This document shows, one piece after another, positions 7,685 to 16,150 of a stretch of 46,229 bases of DNA; the stretch's first letter is position 1, and the number at the start of each line of letters is the position of its first letter. The stretch covers positions 1 through 46,229 of the forward strand of contig CALUYU010000011.1 of NCBI GenBank assembly GCA_944325075.1, written 5' to 3'. A model generated the notes under the pieces. The model saw only the letters and a list, made by a program, of their open reading frames with translations. It searched no databases and had not been told where the DNA came from. Made by a program: the position numbers and the translations under genes. This DNA comes from Candidatus Gastranaerophilales bacterium. Lineage in GTDB: Bacteria > Cyanobacteriota > Vampirovibrionia > Gastranaerophilales > Gastranaerophilaceae.

Positions 7685-8746
7685 TTACTCTTCCTCATGA
7701 AATTTAGCAATCTTTTCATTAACACCTGATTCCACAGCATATTTAGCTACTCTTATAGCATTTTTAATAGCGTAAGCATGGCTTCTTCCGTGTGAAATTA
7801 CAGTAATTCCCTTAACACCAAGGAGTAAAGCCCCGCCAAACTCTTCATAGTTAATTTTTGTATATATTCTTTTCATAAAAGGCTTAGCCAATAGTCCGAT
7901 AATTTTACCGGCTATATCGGCCTTAAATTCCTGCTTAAGCATTCTAAACAGCATAGAAGATGTTCCTTCCGTAACTTTTAATGCAACATTGCCTACAAAA
8001 CCGTCACATACAACAACGTCACATACACTTAAGAAAATTTCTTTACCTTCTATATTTCCAACAAAATTAATTTTTTCCTGATGCTCCTCTAAAAGTTTAT
8101 AAGTAGCCTGAGCAAGTTCATTGCCTTTTCCGGCCTCTTCACCAATATTTAAAACACCTACTCTCGGATGTTCAATGCCAAGAACGTTTTTAGAGAAAGT
8201 AGCCCCCATAACAGCGAACTGGAAAAGCATTTCCGGTGTACAATTACTATTCGCGCCGCCATCAATAACAACAATAGGTTTTTTTATTGTAGGAAGAGTT
8301 ACTGCAATAGCCGGCCTGTCGATTCCCTGCAAACGGCCAAGGCCAAATAAACTGGACGCCATAGCAGCCCCTGTTGAGCCCGCTGCAACCACAGCATCAG
8401 AACTCCCTTGGGCAACAGCATCAACAGCCAAAACTATTGAAGATTTTTTCTTTTTTCTAATTGCCTGACCGGGAGCTTCGCCCATTTCAATAACCTCAGA
8501 GGCATGGGTAATTTTTATATCAAGCTTGCTTGTATCAATCTTAATACGGTATTTTTTAGGTCCGCCTTTCCCCTTATCAGTCATGAAACCTTCATGAGTG
8601 ATTTTATCAAGTTCCTGTTCAATCCTATCCTGTTTACCGACCAACTCAATCGCAACACCATAGTCTCTTGCGGCCCATACAGCTCCGGCAACTATCTCAT
8701 GCGGGGCATGGTCGCCACCCATCGCGTCTACTGCTATTCTTGTCAT
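7685..8746 (-). CDS. plsX: Phosphate acyltransferase
   Basis: This 353-aa enzyme makes acyl-phosphate from acyl-ACP, feeding phospholipid synthesis. MTRIAVDAMGGDHAP opens it as in the family, and GADSNxxP-like and GNxxLK-like segments follow (GGANSNCTPE, GFVGNVALK). I chose the ATG at 8746 because GAGGGA lies just upstream; an in-frame TTG at 8761 would add five residues without a better site. It sits between rpmF and fabH, the classical order. Confidence 0.95.
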   Translation of the reverse strand: MTRIAVDAMGGDHAPHEIVAGAVWAARDYGVAIELVGKQDRIEQELDKITHEGFMTDKGKGGPKKYRIKIDTSKLDIKITHASEVIEMGEAPGQAIRKKKKSSIVLAVDAVAQGSSDAVVAAGSTGAAMASSLFGLGRLQGIDRPAIAVTLPTIKKPIVVIDGGANSNCTPEMLFQFAVMGATFSKNVLGIEHPRVGVLNIGEEAGKGNELAQATYKLLEEHQEKINFVGNIEGKEIFLSVCDVVVCDGFVGNVALKVTEGTSSMLFRMLKQEFKADIAGKIIGLLAKPFMKRIYTKINYEEFGGALLLGVKGITVISHGRSHAYAIKNAIRVAKYAVESGVNEKIAKFHEEE

Positions 8747-8839
8747 CTTTCCCTCTCTCAACGTCTGTAATTTTCCTTATAACTTTACAAGAAATGATAT
8801 TGAGGCTGGAAGAGGTATCCTCCAACCTCTTATATCTTA

Positions 8840-9217
8840 TTACTTTGCTTCCTCTGATTCTTCAGAAGTTTCAGCTTTAACATCTTCAGTTTTTACTTCT
8901 TCTTGTGTTTCGGCTGTTTCAGAAGCTGAATTAGCTGTATCTTCGGTAACAACTTTTTCTTCTGCTTTAACAGCTTTTTCACTGTCTGCTTTTTTAGATG
9001 ATTTTTTAGACGGTTTAACTTCTTTAACAGCTTCTTCCTGTCTGTCTTTAAGACGAACCGGTTGACCTTTGTAAGTTCCGCATTCTGTACAAACTGTATG
9101 AGTTAAAACTGTTGCACCGCATGAAGGGCATTTAGTAGTTTCAGGCTTTGTTGCCTTCCAATTGCTTCTTCTGTGTCCTTGTGCGGAGTGTCCTGTTCTT
9201 TTCTTTGGTACTGCCAT
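8840..9217 (-). CDS. rpmF: Ribosomal protein bL32 with long acidic tail
   Basis: Residues 1-57 are a standard bL32: MAVPKKRTGHSAQGHRRSNW followed by a zinc ribbon with Cys30, Cys33, Cys43 and Cys46. The protein then continues for about 68 residues of Lys, Glu, Ala, Ser and Thr, low in complexity and acidic toward the end. Typical bL32 is about 57-60 aa, so the length doubles. The tail is presumably disordered and on the ribosome surface. The gene follows yceD as usual. Confidence 0.93.
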   Translation of the reverse strand: MAVPKKRTGHSAQGHRRSNWKATKPETTKCPSCGATVLTHTVCTECGTYKGQPVRLKDRQEEAVKEVKPSKKSSKKADSEKAVKAEEKVVTEDTANSASETAETQEEVKTEDVKAETSEESEEAK

Positions 9218-9246
9218 TTTCCTTTTTCCTTTTTATTTTTTTTGTA

Positions 9247-9744
9247 CTATTTACTTTTCGGTTGTATTTGAATGTTTTTAAATACATCCATTCTTGGATC
9301 GGATAATTCTTCTTCTTTTAGAAAATTATCCCCATTACAATTTATACCACAAACTTTTTTATTTGGTAAATTTAATATTACAGATTGATACAATAAGTCA
9401 TAAATATCGATTTTATCTGCTCCGTTGAGGTCTGTAACAAACTGGCCTTCCTTAAGTTCGGTTTCCTGAGCATAGCTATCTTGCAGCGCTTGTTTTGCAT
9501 ATAACTCATCAATATCAAAATCGAGGTTATATTTAAATGGTTTGAGGCAAAGATCGCATTCTAAATTTAAAATACTTTTCACATGCCCGCTTACCTCAAT
9601 AAAATCACCAAGAGATTTTAACACAAGTTCTGCATTGATTTTACCGTCGGAATTAACGCCTTCTATATAATCATTGAAATCAAAAAAGACTGTTTTATCG
9701 TCGGAATTTTCAATATCTTCAATTGTCACAATATAATCCGGCAT
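9247..9744 (-). CDS. yceD: YceD/DUF177 family protein
   Basis: This 165-aa protein sits directly upstream of rpmF, the diagnostic position of the DUF177 (YceD) family. It shows the family pattern of an early beta-rich region, a CDLCLKPF segment (CxxC) in the middle, an acidic stretch, and the late DLLYQSVILNLPNKKVC helix with further cysteines (VCGINC). YceD is linked to rRNA and ribosome assembly, with a role in 23S rRNA accumulation reported in plants and bacteria. Confidence 0.85.
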   Translation of the reverse strand: MPDYIVTIEDIENSDDKTVFFDFNDYIEGVNSDGKINAELVLKSLGDFIEVSGHVKSILNLECDLCLKPFKYNLDFDIDELYAKQALQDSYAQETELKEGQFVTDLNGADKIDIYDLLYQSVILNLPNKKVCGINCNGDNFLKEEELSDPRMDVFKNIQIQPKSK

Positions 9745-9768
9745 AAATATTACCTCTAAATACTCTAA

Positions 9769-10017
9769 TTAAACATATTGTTCTTCCTGCATAGCTACAG
9801 CCGCAATCTGATTTGCTATAAAACACACTTTTTTAATTGGTCCCTGGGTGTCTTTTTCAATAAGGACATTTGATGCAGATTTAACCAGCTGTACAAGCTC
9901 GGAATATAATTCCTGCGGGTTATCCACATACAGAACCAGAGGAGCTGTGGAGCCTTTAAGAAAAACCAGCACAGATACCCTTTTTTTTATATTTTGAGCA
10001 TTAAATTGTTGAGCCAT
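9769..10017 (-). CDS. 82-aa protein, first gene of the yceD-fab cluster
   Basis: I do not recognise this protein. It appears as a compact alpha/beta domain (VSVLVFLKGSTAPLVLYV, then a helix, then KKVCFIANQIAAVAM), resembling small cyanobacterial proteins of unknown function. No catalytic motif or membrane segment is seen. It lies 24 bp upstream of yceD with an AAAGGAG site before its ATG, so it heads the operon. It is divergent from the OmpH-like gene. Confidence 0.75.
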   Translation of the reverse strand: MAQQFNAQNIKKRVSVLVFLKGSTAPLVLYVDNPQELYSELVQLVKSASNVLIEKDTQGPIKKVCFIANQIAAVAMQEEQYV

Positions 10018-10205
10018 AGTTTTCTCCTTTAATGTTTATTTGAATATTATTACAAACAACACAATTATGCAAGGAGGTTTAATAATAAACAGAAGTTATA
10101 TAAATTTCATTCGTCAAGTTAATTTAAATTTCCCCGCCCGGGTAATTACTTATATAAAAATTTTAGACAAAAATAGTAATGTAAAAAAGGAAAGAGGATT
10201 TAATT

Positions 10206-10667
10206 ATGTACAAAAAATTTCACATTGCGATTATAGTTGCGTTAGCTTTTGGTTTGGGATATTCGGTAAACAACATAGCAATTTCTGACACGGCCCCTAA
10301 AATTGCCGTAATTGACGCAACAAAAATTGTTGCAAACTCTTCAGCGGTTAAGACACTTAAAGCCGAACAGGAGAAAAAAATGAAACAAATGCAGGCAACA
10401 GTTGATAAAGCAAGGGCTGAAATTTCTAAAGAAACAGATCCTGCAAAGGCTGCTAAATTAGAAGAAAAATACAGAGATGAAATTAATAAACAAAAACTTG
10501 CATTAGATACAGATTATAACAAAAGACTTACGGATCTTGACACTGAAATCAGAGCCACAGTAGTTGAAAAAGCAAAAAGTTTAAATTACGATTTAGTACT
10601 TCCTAAAAATATAGTTTTTTTCGGAGGGGATGATATAACAGATATTATTGCAAAGGACATAAAATAA
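10206..10667 (+). CDS. OmpH/Skp-family periplasmic chaperone
   Basis: This 153-aa protein has an N-terminal signal segment (about 6-22), then KIAVIDATKIVANSSAVK, the conserved OmpH/Skp opening strand, a long charged coiled coil (about 50-115) and a terminal strand ending YDLVLPKNIVFFGGDDIT. Family members are periplasmic holdase chaperones for outer-membrane proteins. AGAGGATT precedes the ATG. Its presence points to a double-membrane envelope. It is transcribed away from the yceD-fab cluster. Confidence 0.85.
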   Translation: MYKKFHIAIIVALAFGLGYSVNNIAISDTAPKIAVIDATKIVANSSAVKTLKAEQEKKMKQMQATVDKARAEISKETDPAKAAKLEEKYRDEINKQKLALDTDYNKRLTDLDTEIRATVVEKAKSLNYDLVLPKNIVFFGGDDITDIIAKDIK

Positions 10668-10707
10668 AATTATAGAGGTTAAAATATTACTTAAGAATTT
10701 TAACAGA

Positions 10708-10737
10708 TTGTAAAGATATATTACAATCATTTATAAT
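10708..10737 (+). promoter_or_regulatory. Promoter upstream of the 536-aa gene
   Basis: TTGTAA (10708-10713), an 18-nt spacer and TATAAT (10732-10737) lie about 90 nt before the ATG at 10827. An inverted repeat (GATTGTAA..TTACAATC, 10706-10728) covers the -35 and spacer and could be an operator. No regulator is known. Confidence 0.5.
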
Positions 10738-10826
10738 ATGCCTTAAAGTTTTGCCTGCTGAAAGCCGTTAAACTACATGAAAAACTAGGAAATGTTACTA
10801 AGATTTGAAAGGAATAAAATCAGAAC

Positions 10827-12437
10827 ATGGGTTTAGCAGCATCACAAGCCAGATTATTAACAATCACAGCCCGGAAATCAGACTGTGAATATGAATCAAT
10901 GGCTTTATCACACCAAAAAATTGCGCTTTCCCGTGATATGAACATTGTGTCTGCCGAATATCAGGAGGCAATGGAACAGACAAAATTAGTTTATGATTTT
11001 TATGGTACCGGAGACACAAGTACACAGTTGTCTTACGGGCTGTTAATGCAGCCATCAAAACTTAACGACTATATGCCTTCTCCGGTAACGGATCCGTCAG
11101 GCCGGGTTGTATTAGATGCCGGCCTTGCCGCTGCAGCCCAGGCTGCAGGAATTCCTCAGGAAGGGCTTGGCTCAACACCTTCTTCAGATATAAGAAATAA
11201 ATTTATACAAGGGCTTGCAAATAACGGCATTATTACACAAACAGTTGCTGACGGTGTTATGAATGTAGAGTATAACCCTAATACCGGACTTGGCTCTTCC
11301 GATCTGGTTACTACAAAAACAAGTACTGTAACTTGGTCAGAATTTGTAGATATTATGGGGGGAGTAGAATTTGACTTTGGAGATTTAATTCTCGATTCAG
11401 GAGGTTCAAATTTAAATTTATACAATATTACAACCGGTACAGTTTGTGCAGAACCTGAAGACGGAACAACAACAGTTTCTCTTTCAGACTTAATAAACGG
11501 AAATTATGCTTTATACGGATTACAAGATGATAAACAAGAATTAGATGCATATGGCGGACGAGGATGTGTTGTTGACAAAGTAGGTTCCAGCTCTTTCTGG
11601 GATCAGTTATTTGAAGTATTAGCTTCTGTTTTAGACACCAATGACGGACAAGCACAAGCGGCTTTAGAATACGCAAAAAAACAGACTCTGAGTAAAGTCG
11701 AAAGTTTAAGTACAGAAGATTCTTTTGATATATCTAACGCTGCTAATGTTCAGGTTTATGGCAAAAAACACAGTGCTGATACTACAAATAAAGATGCCAA
11801 AGAAGCATCTGATGACTATGTAGGTTTTGCCTATGTCCAAAATAAATGGAAAAACAAGTACAATGATGGTTATGCTCTGAACTTAACCAATATAACAAAA
11901 GCATTCTTTACATATTTTGCACAATATATGGAAGGCCTCACAACAAGTGAGTATAGTGTTGCAAATGAAGAATCCAACTGTAACTTTGTTGATGATAATT
12001 TTTCTTTCCAAATAGTTGAAGAAGTTGACATAAGCGGTGACAATCTCATGATTGCAAACTTCTATGATGCTTTATTTAACCAAATTGCAATGCAGGGATG
12101 GGTTCAGAATGATCAGGTAACTGATAATGAATACCTTGCCTCAATGCTCAAAAACGGTTCAATGTATATATCTACCTTAGCTGATGATGACTATTATTAC
12201 CAAGGAAACTATGCCGTTAACCAATACATAAAAGAAGTAACGGATGAAGAAGGAATCGCCCAGGCCGAGGCCAAATACAACAGAGAAAAAGAAAAAATAA
12301 ATGCCAAAGAAAATATTCTTGATATGAAAATGAAAAATCTTGATACTGAAATTTCAGCTCTTACTACAGAATACGATACTGTAAAATCCGTTATATCGAA
12401 AAATATTGAAAAAGCTTTTAAACGGTATAGTGCATAA
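10827..12437 (+). CDS. 536-aa protein with terminal coiled coils
   Basis: I do not recognise a named family. The N-terminus MGLAASQARLLTITARKSD and the following 40 residues are helical, the middle (about 60-460) is Asp/Asn/Thr-rich and low in lysine, and the last 70 residues are a strong coiled coil. Helical ends with a variable centre recall flagellin or hook-associated proteins, but this is only an analogy: no flagellar genes are near. No signal peptide is obvious. The RBS AAAGGA lies 13 nt from the ATG. A short GC-rich stem (12442-12458) follows without a T-run. Confidence 0.8.
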   Translation: MGLAASQARLLTITARKSDCEYESMALSHQKIALSRDMNIVSAEYQEAMEQTKLVYDFYGTGDTSTQLSYGLLMQPSKLNDYMPSPVTDPSGRVVLDAGLAAAAQAAGIPQEGLGSTPSSDIRNKFIQGLANNGIITQTVADGVMNVEYNPNTGLGSSDLVTTKTSTVTWSEFVDIMGGVEFDFGDLILDSGGSNLNLYNITTGTVCAEPEDGTTTVSLSDLINGNYALYGLQDDKQELDAYGGRGCVVDKVGSSSFWDQLFEVLASVLDTNDGQAQAALEYAKKQTLSKVESLSTEDSFDISNAANVQVYGKKHSADTTNKDAKEASDDYVGFAYVQNKWKNKYNDGYALNLTNITKAFFTYFAQYMEGLTTSEYSVANEESNCNFVDDNFSFQIVEEVDISGDNLMIANFYDALFNQIAMQGWVQNDQVTDNEYLASMLKNGSMYISTLADDDYYYQGNYAVNQYIKEVTDEEGIAQAEAKYNREKEKINAKENILDMKMKNLDTEISALTTEYDTVKSVISKNIEKAFKRYSA

Positions 12438-12510
12438 AAATAGCCGGATTAACCGGCTTGCAATCCGAAATATTCCATGATAAAATCCCTTTCAGAGGTG
12501 GTAAAATATT

Positions 12511-13269
12511 ATGCTTAAACCGACTTGTCCAAAGGACAGAATTATTTTGGCTCTTGATGTAGAAACGCTGGATGAAGTAGAGAGTCTTGTTAACGAATTA
12601 AAAGATTATGTAGGATATTTTAAAATCGGGCTTCCTTTAATGGTTAGTTACGGGTTTGAGGCTGTAAGACTTATAGAAAAACTTGGCGGCCGCTGTTACT
12701 ATGACAGTAAATTTCATGATATCCCAAATACAGTTCAAAAAGCCTGCATAAGTCTTGTAAAAAATAATATACATTTTTTTAACATTCATATACAAGGTGG
12801 TTCCAAAATGATAGCAGGAAGTGTAAAAGCCGTTAATGCTGCTGCAAAAAGAATGGAAAAAAAGCCTCCTGTTATCTTAGGTGTAACATTACTCTCAAGT
12901 TTCGGGCAAAGAACTCTTACAACTGAACTTTGCGTTGAAAAAAGTATTGAAGATTATGTTGTACAGCTTGCAAAAGTTGCCTATGACTCCGGTCTTGACG
13001 GAGTTGTTGCAAGTGCGGAAGAGGCAAAGAGAATACGTAGAGAAATTCCTGACAAAGATTTCATAATAGTTTGTCCTGCAACACGTCCAACATGGGCTTC
13101 AGTAAACGATCAGGTTCGGGTAGATACTCCGCGTGACGCAATTTTATCAGGTGTTGATTACATGGTTGTAGGCAGACCTATTACAACCGCGGATGACAGA
13201 GTTGCCGCAGCAAAATTAATTCTGGATGAAATAACCACCGCCCTTGAAGAACAAGCTGCTGTTGTATAA
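12511..13269 (+). CDS. pyrF: Orotidine 5'-phosphate decarboxylase
   Basis: This 252-aa TIM-barrel enzyme converts OMP to UMP, the last step of pyrimidine synthesis. LALDVETLDE (13-22) starts the barrel, and YDSKFHDIPNTV holds the Asp65-x-Lys67-x2-Asp70 catalytic array. VVGRPITTADD near the end binds phosphate. Other pyr genes are absent from the window. It converges on hydF with 9 bp between the stops. Confidence 0.95.
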   Translation: MLKPTCPKDRIILALDVETLDEVESLVNELKDYVGYFKIGLPLMVSYGFEAVRLIEKLGGRCYYDSKFHDIPNTVQKACISLVKNNIHFFNIHIQGGSKMIAGSVKAVNAAAKRMEKKPPVILGVTLLSSFGQRTLTTELCVEKSIEDYVVQLAKVAYDSGLDGVVASAEEAKRIRREIPDKDFIIVCPATRPTWASVNDQVRVDTPRDAILSGVDYMVVGRPITTADDRVAAAKLILDEITTALEEQAAVV

Positions 13270-13278
13270 ATTTATCGC

Positions 13279-14472
13279 TTATTGGAATATTTTGATTGCT
13301 CTTGGTAAAATGCCAAGGCAGTATGATATTACAACCCCGTAATTTGTAATCGGAACACCAGCTTTATGTGCGGTTAAAATTCTTGATAAGACTTCCCTTC
13401 TGTTGGTCATGCAGGCTCCACAGTGGATAATCAGCTTATAATCAGCTATCGAAGGGAAGTCATGTCCGGAATAATTATCTATAATTAAATCTTTCCCGGT
13501 TTTTTGTCTAAGCCAGCGGGGGATTTTAACTCTCCCTATATCATCCTCTATTGCATGATGTGTACAGCTTTCAAGAATAAGAACTTTATCTCCGTCCTGA
13601 AGTTTTTCAACAGCCTCTGCCCCTTTGACAAACTCAGATAAATCACCTTTAAGTCTTGCAAAAAGAATTGAAAATGACGTAAGGTTTACGGAATCTGGAA
13701 CAATTTCACTAACCTGCTTAAACGCCTGTGAATCTGTTATTACAAGAGAAGGGGACTCTTTTAAGTTTGCCAGTGCCTGCTTTAATTCGGTTTCTTTTAC
13801 AACATAACTCAAACACCCGCTATCCAACAAATCCCTGATAGTCTGAACTTGTGGCAAAATAATTCTGCCTTTTGGAGCTTCCTTATCAATAGGTATAACA
13901 AGAATAACCGTACTCCCCTCCGGCACAAGATCTCCGGCAATTTTAGGAGAATTTACAAAATCATCAGGAAGAAGTTTGATTATTTCATCTTTAAACTTAA
14001 AAACCATATTTTTATCATCAGATGCAGAAGTTACAAGAACATGCGGAGTTATACTGAAAAGTTCCTCCAATTTAGTATCAGAAATCTGTTGTACATCACT
14101 TTTGTTTACAAGTATAAGAAACGGAATATTTAATTCCTCAAATTGTTTAATTAAATTACGTTCATAATTATCTATTCCGTTGAAATCACAAACAATAACC
14201 GCAATATCAGTACGATTAACAACTTTCAATGTTTTTTCGACACGCTGGCTGCCAAGAGAGGTATTATCATCAATTCCCGCGGTATCAAGCAGGCGTACCG
14301 GCCCGATAGGAAGAAGTTCCATTGACTTTTCCACAACATCGGTTGTTGTACCCGCAATTGTTGAGACAATCGATGTATCCTGATTTGTAATTCTGTTAAG
14401 AATTGATGATTTACCAACATTGGTTTTTCCAAAAAATGTAATATGCAGTCTCTGAGATTTTAATACAGCCAT
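13279..14472 (-). CDS. hydF: [FeFe]-hydrogenase maturation GTPase
   Basis: This 397-aa protein is the scaffold on which the H-cluster 2Fe subcluster is assembled with HydE and HydG before transfer to the hydrogenase. The N-terminal GTPase has GKTNVGKS (15-22), DTAG and NKSD. The C-terminal cluster site is seen as Cys-x-His in ESCTHHA and His-Cys-x2-Cys in IIHCGACM. Length matches the family. HydE, HydG and the hydrogenase are not in the window. It implies an anaerobic, hydrogen-metabolising organism. Confidence 0.95.
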   Translation of the reverse strand: MAVLKSQRLHITFFGKTNVGKSSILNRITNQDTSIVSTIAGTTTDVVEKSMELLPIGPVRLLDTAGIDDNTSLGSQRVEKTLKVVNRTDIAVIVCDFNGIDNYERNLIKQFEELNIPFLILVNKSDVQQISDTKLEELFSITPHVLVTSASDDKNMVFKFKDEIIKLLPDDFVNSPKIAGDLVPEGSTVILVIPIDKEAPKGRIILPQVQTIRDLLDSGCLSYVVKETELKQALANLKESPSLVITDSQAFKQVSEIVPDSVNLTSFSILFARLKGDLSEFVKGAEAVEKLQDGDKVLILESCTHHAIEDDIGRVKIPRWLRQKTGKDLIIDNYSGHDFPSIADYKLIIHCGACMTNRREVLSRILTAHKAGVPITNYGVVISYCLGILPRAIKIFQ

Positions 14473-14493
14473 TTTAACTCCCTCGTAAGATAT

Positions 14494-14538
14494 TATAAAA
14501 GATACGACACCTTGTTAATCAGGTGCCGTATCTTTTTA
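14494..14538. terminator. Terminator between rpsO and hydF
   Basis: AAAGATACG-CACCT pairs with AGGTG-CGTATCTTT around an 8-nt loop, with A and T runs on both sides. It serves rpsO on the minus strand. A TATAAT lies in its distal flank just before hydF, so hydF may start from its own promoter. Confidence 0.8.
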
Positions 14539-14547
14539 TGTTGAAAA

Positions 14548-14817
14548 TTATCCTCTGATACCAAGTTTTTTAATTAATGCTCTGTATCCTTCAAGGTCAC
14601 GGCCTTTCAGATAAGAAAGCAGTCTTTTTCTTTTACCTACCATCATCAAAAGACCTCTTTTGGTCGCAAAGTCTTTTTGATTAGACTTAAGGTGTTCAGT
14701 AAGTTCTGCAATTTTTTTGCTCAGCATAGCAACCTGAACTTCAGTTGAACCGGTATCTTTTTCATTAGCACCATATTCTTTTATGATGTCCTGTTTGTTT
14801 TTAAGATTAATTGACAT
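14548..14817 (-). CDS. rpsO: Ribosomal protein uS15
   Basis: This 89-aa protein binds 16S rRNA early in assembly of the 30S platform. The family helices are clear: the N-terminal KQDIIKEYG, then [23 protein letters not shown], and the terminal [12 protein letters not shown] with the Lys/Arg-rich RNA face. Length is exact for the family. It stands alone, with a terminator downstream; no pnp gene is adjacent. Confidence 0.97.
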   Translation of the reverse strand: MSINLKNKQDIIKEYGANEKDTGSTEVQVAMLSKKIAELTEHLKSNQKDFATKRGLLMMVGKRKRLLSYLKGRDLEGYRALIKKLGIRG

Positions 14818-14949
14818 AATAATTTTCCTTTATTTTCGTATGAGTACAAATTGGGCGTAAGCACTCTACACAAAAATAATATTATAGTAAACAAAAAAAA
14901 TCAACATGGAGATTTATTTTTATTTACATAATATAAAGAAAATAAGCAC

Positions 14950-15540
14950 TTAAACAATTACCCGATGTGAAATATCCATGGCCTTATCGAGAAGAATTTC
15001 CTTATTCAAATCGGCATCAGCATAATTCTTATATGCATTATTGTAGTTAGTTTTATCCGTAACACTTTGTGATGTTTCGTATTCTTTTAAAAGTTGTTCG
15101 CATATTTTTTTATATAATTGAGTTTGATTTTTTGTGGCTTGGTATTGAGCCCAAACTTCCTCAAATTCAGCCTGATGTTTTTCGTGGCGTTCAATAAGCA
15201 TATCTATAAAAGCCCTTGAAGGATTACCTGAAACCATTGCTTTTTTTACAATTTCTCTAGTTTTAGCATCTTTTATTCCATCAAGCAGTTTTTCCATCTC
15301 TTCCATTTTTTTAGTGTCTTGAGGCGGAACCATAGCAATACTTTTTGTCCCGAAAAATAAACTTACACGGTTTAAGTCAGGAACAGAACGATAGCCTTGG
15401 CTTGCCATACGGAAAGTAGATGTACTCTGTAGAGTTTTTGCAAAAGTGCTGAGGTATTTCCCGTAATCCCCGCCAAATTGCTGCTGGAGTTCCGGATTGC
15501 TATTAAACTGTGTTAACGTTACAAGATTTTCGTTAGGCAT
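14950..15540 (-). CDS. Hypothetical 196-aa helical protein
   Basis: I do not recognise this protein. It lacks a signal peptide or membrane segment. Residues about 75-165 are strongly helical and charged, with heptad-like spacing and many Gln, Glu and Lys (EEMEKLLDGIKDAKTREIV, later a long EFEEVWAQYQATKNQ stretch). The Asn/Gln/Tyr content and neighbours suggest a lineage-specific protein. It is transcribed alone; about 235 bp separate it from the next gene on the other strand. Confidence 0.65.
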   Translation of the reverse strand: MPNENLVTLTQFNSNPELQQQFGGDYGKYLSTFAKTLQSTSTFRMASQGYRSVPDLNRVSLFFGTKSIAMVPPQDTKKMEEMEKLLDGIKDAKTREIVKKAMVSGNPSRAFIDMLIERHEKHQAEFEEVWAQYQATKNQTQLYKKICEQLLKEYETSQSVTDKTNYNNAYKNYADADLNKEILLDKAMDISHRVIV

Positions 15541-15776
15541 AATAAACCCTTAAATTTATACTCTTATATATTAATAAACTATTTTTTTCTGCAGAAATTG
15601 CTATTTCTAACCAAATTATTAAGAAATATTAAACATCCAAAACTCCAATTTATATTTATAATTTTAAACCGGAAAAAATTAGCAAATATTACTATTTTAT
15701 CTTAGACCTGAGAGGGATTATTTGAACTCCAAAAACAATTACAATTTTGATATAGAAATTTTGTGGAGTATTTGGT

Positions 15777-16085
15777 ATGTTTACTGAAAACAATTGTCAC
15801 GATTGTAATAAATACAATCGCTTGGAAATGAAAAATGTTAATAAGGAAATTGTTGGCTGGCTTGAAGATATTGTAGAAGAAAATAACAGCCGGATTGAAA
15901 GAAAAGAATGGAAAAGTAAATACAACAGCTATGTAGTCTATGATTACGAACCATTCTGTACTGATGGTTTTGAAATAAATCTTACGATAACTTCATATGA
16001 TGAGGCGTACTTAAACTTTATAAAATACCTCTATGATGAAAAAATAAGTACTATAGATTATCTGAATGCCTGTATAAGCCAGTAA
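15777..16085 (+). CDS. Hypothetical 102-aa protein
   Basis: I do not recognise this protein. CHDCNKYN near the N-terminus gives a CxxC pair, with two further single cysteines later. The rest is acidic and Tyr-rich, alternating short helices and strands, with no membrane segment. A perfect bidirectional terminator follows immediately, so it is a monocistronic unit. No strong RBS is seen before the ATG. Confidence 0.55.
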   Translation: MFTENNCHDCNKYNRLEMKNVNKEIVGWLEDIVEENNSRIERKEWKSKYNSYVVYDYEPFCTDGFEINLTITSYDEAYLNFIKYLYDEKISTIDYLNACISQ

Positions 16086-16111
16086 AAAATCCGGAATATT
16101 CCGGATTTTTT
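16084..16111. terminator. Bidirectional terminator
   Basis: AATCCGGAA-TATTCCGGATT is a near-perfect palindrome flanked by A6 and T6, starting at the stop codon of the 102-aa gene. It lies directly before the purB promoter. Confidence 0.85.
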
Positions 16112-16114
16112 AAT

Positions 16115-16144
16115 TTTACATATATATAGTTTTCATGATATAAT
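16115..16144 (+). promoter_or_regulatory. purB promoter, leaderless geometry
   Basis: TTTACA (16115-16120), an 18-nt spacer and TATAAT (16139-16144) are followed by only six bases before the purB ATG at 16151. Transcription would therefore start at or next to the A of ATG, and no Shine-Dalgarno sequence is present. Confidence 0.65.
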
Positions 16145-16150
16145 GAATTC

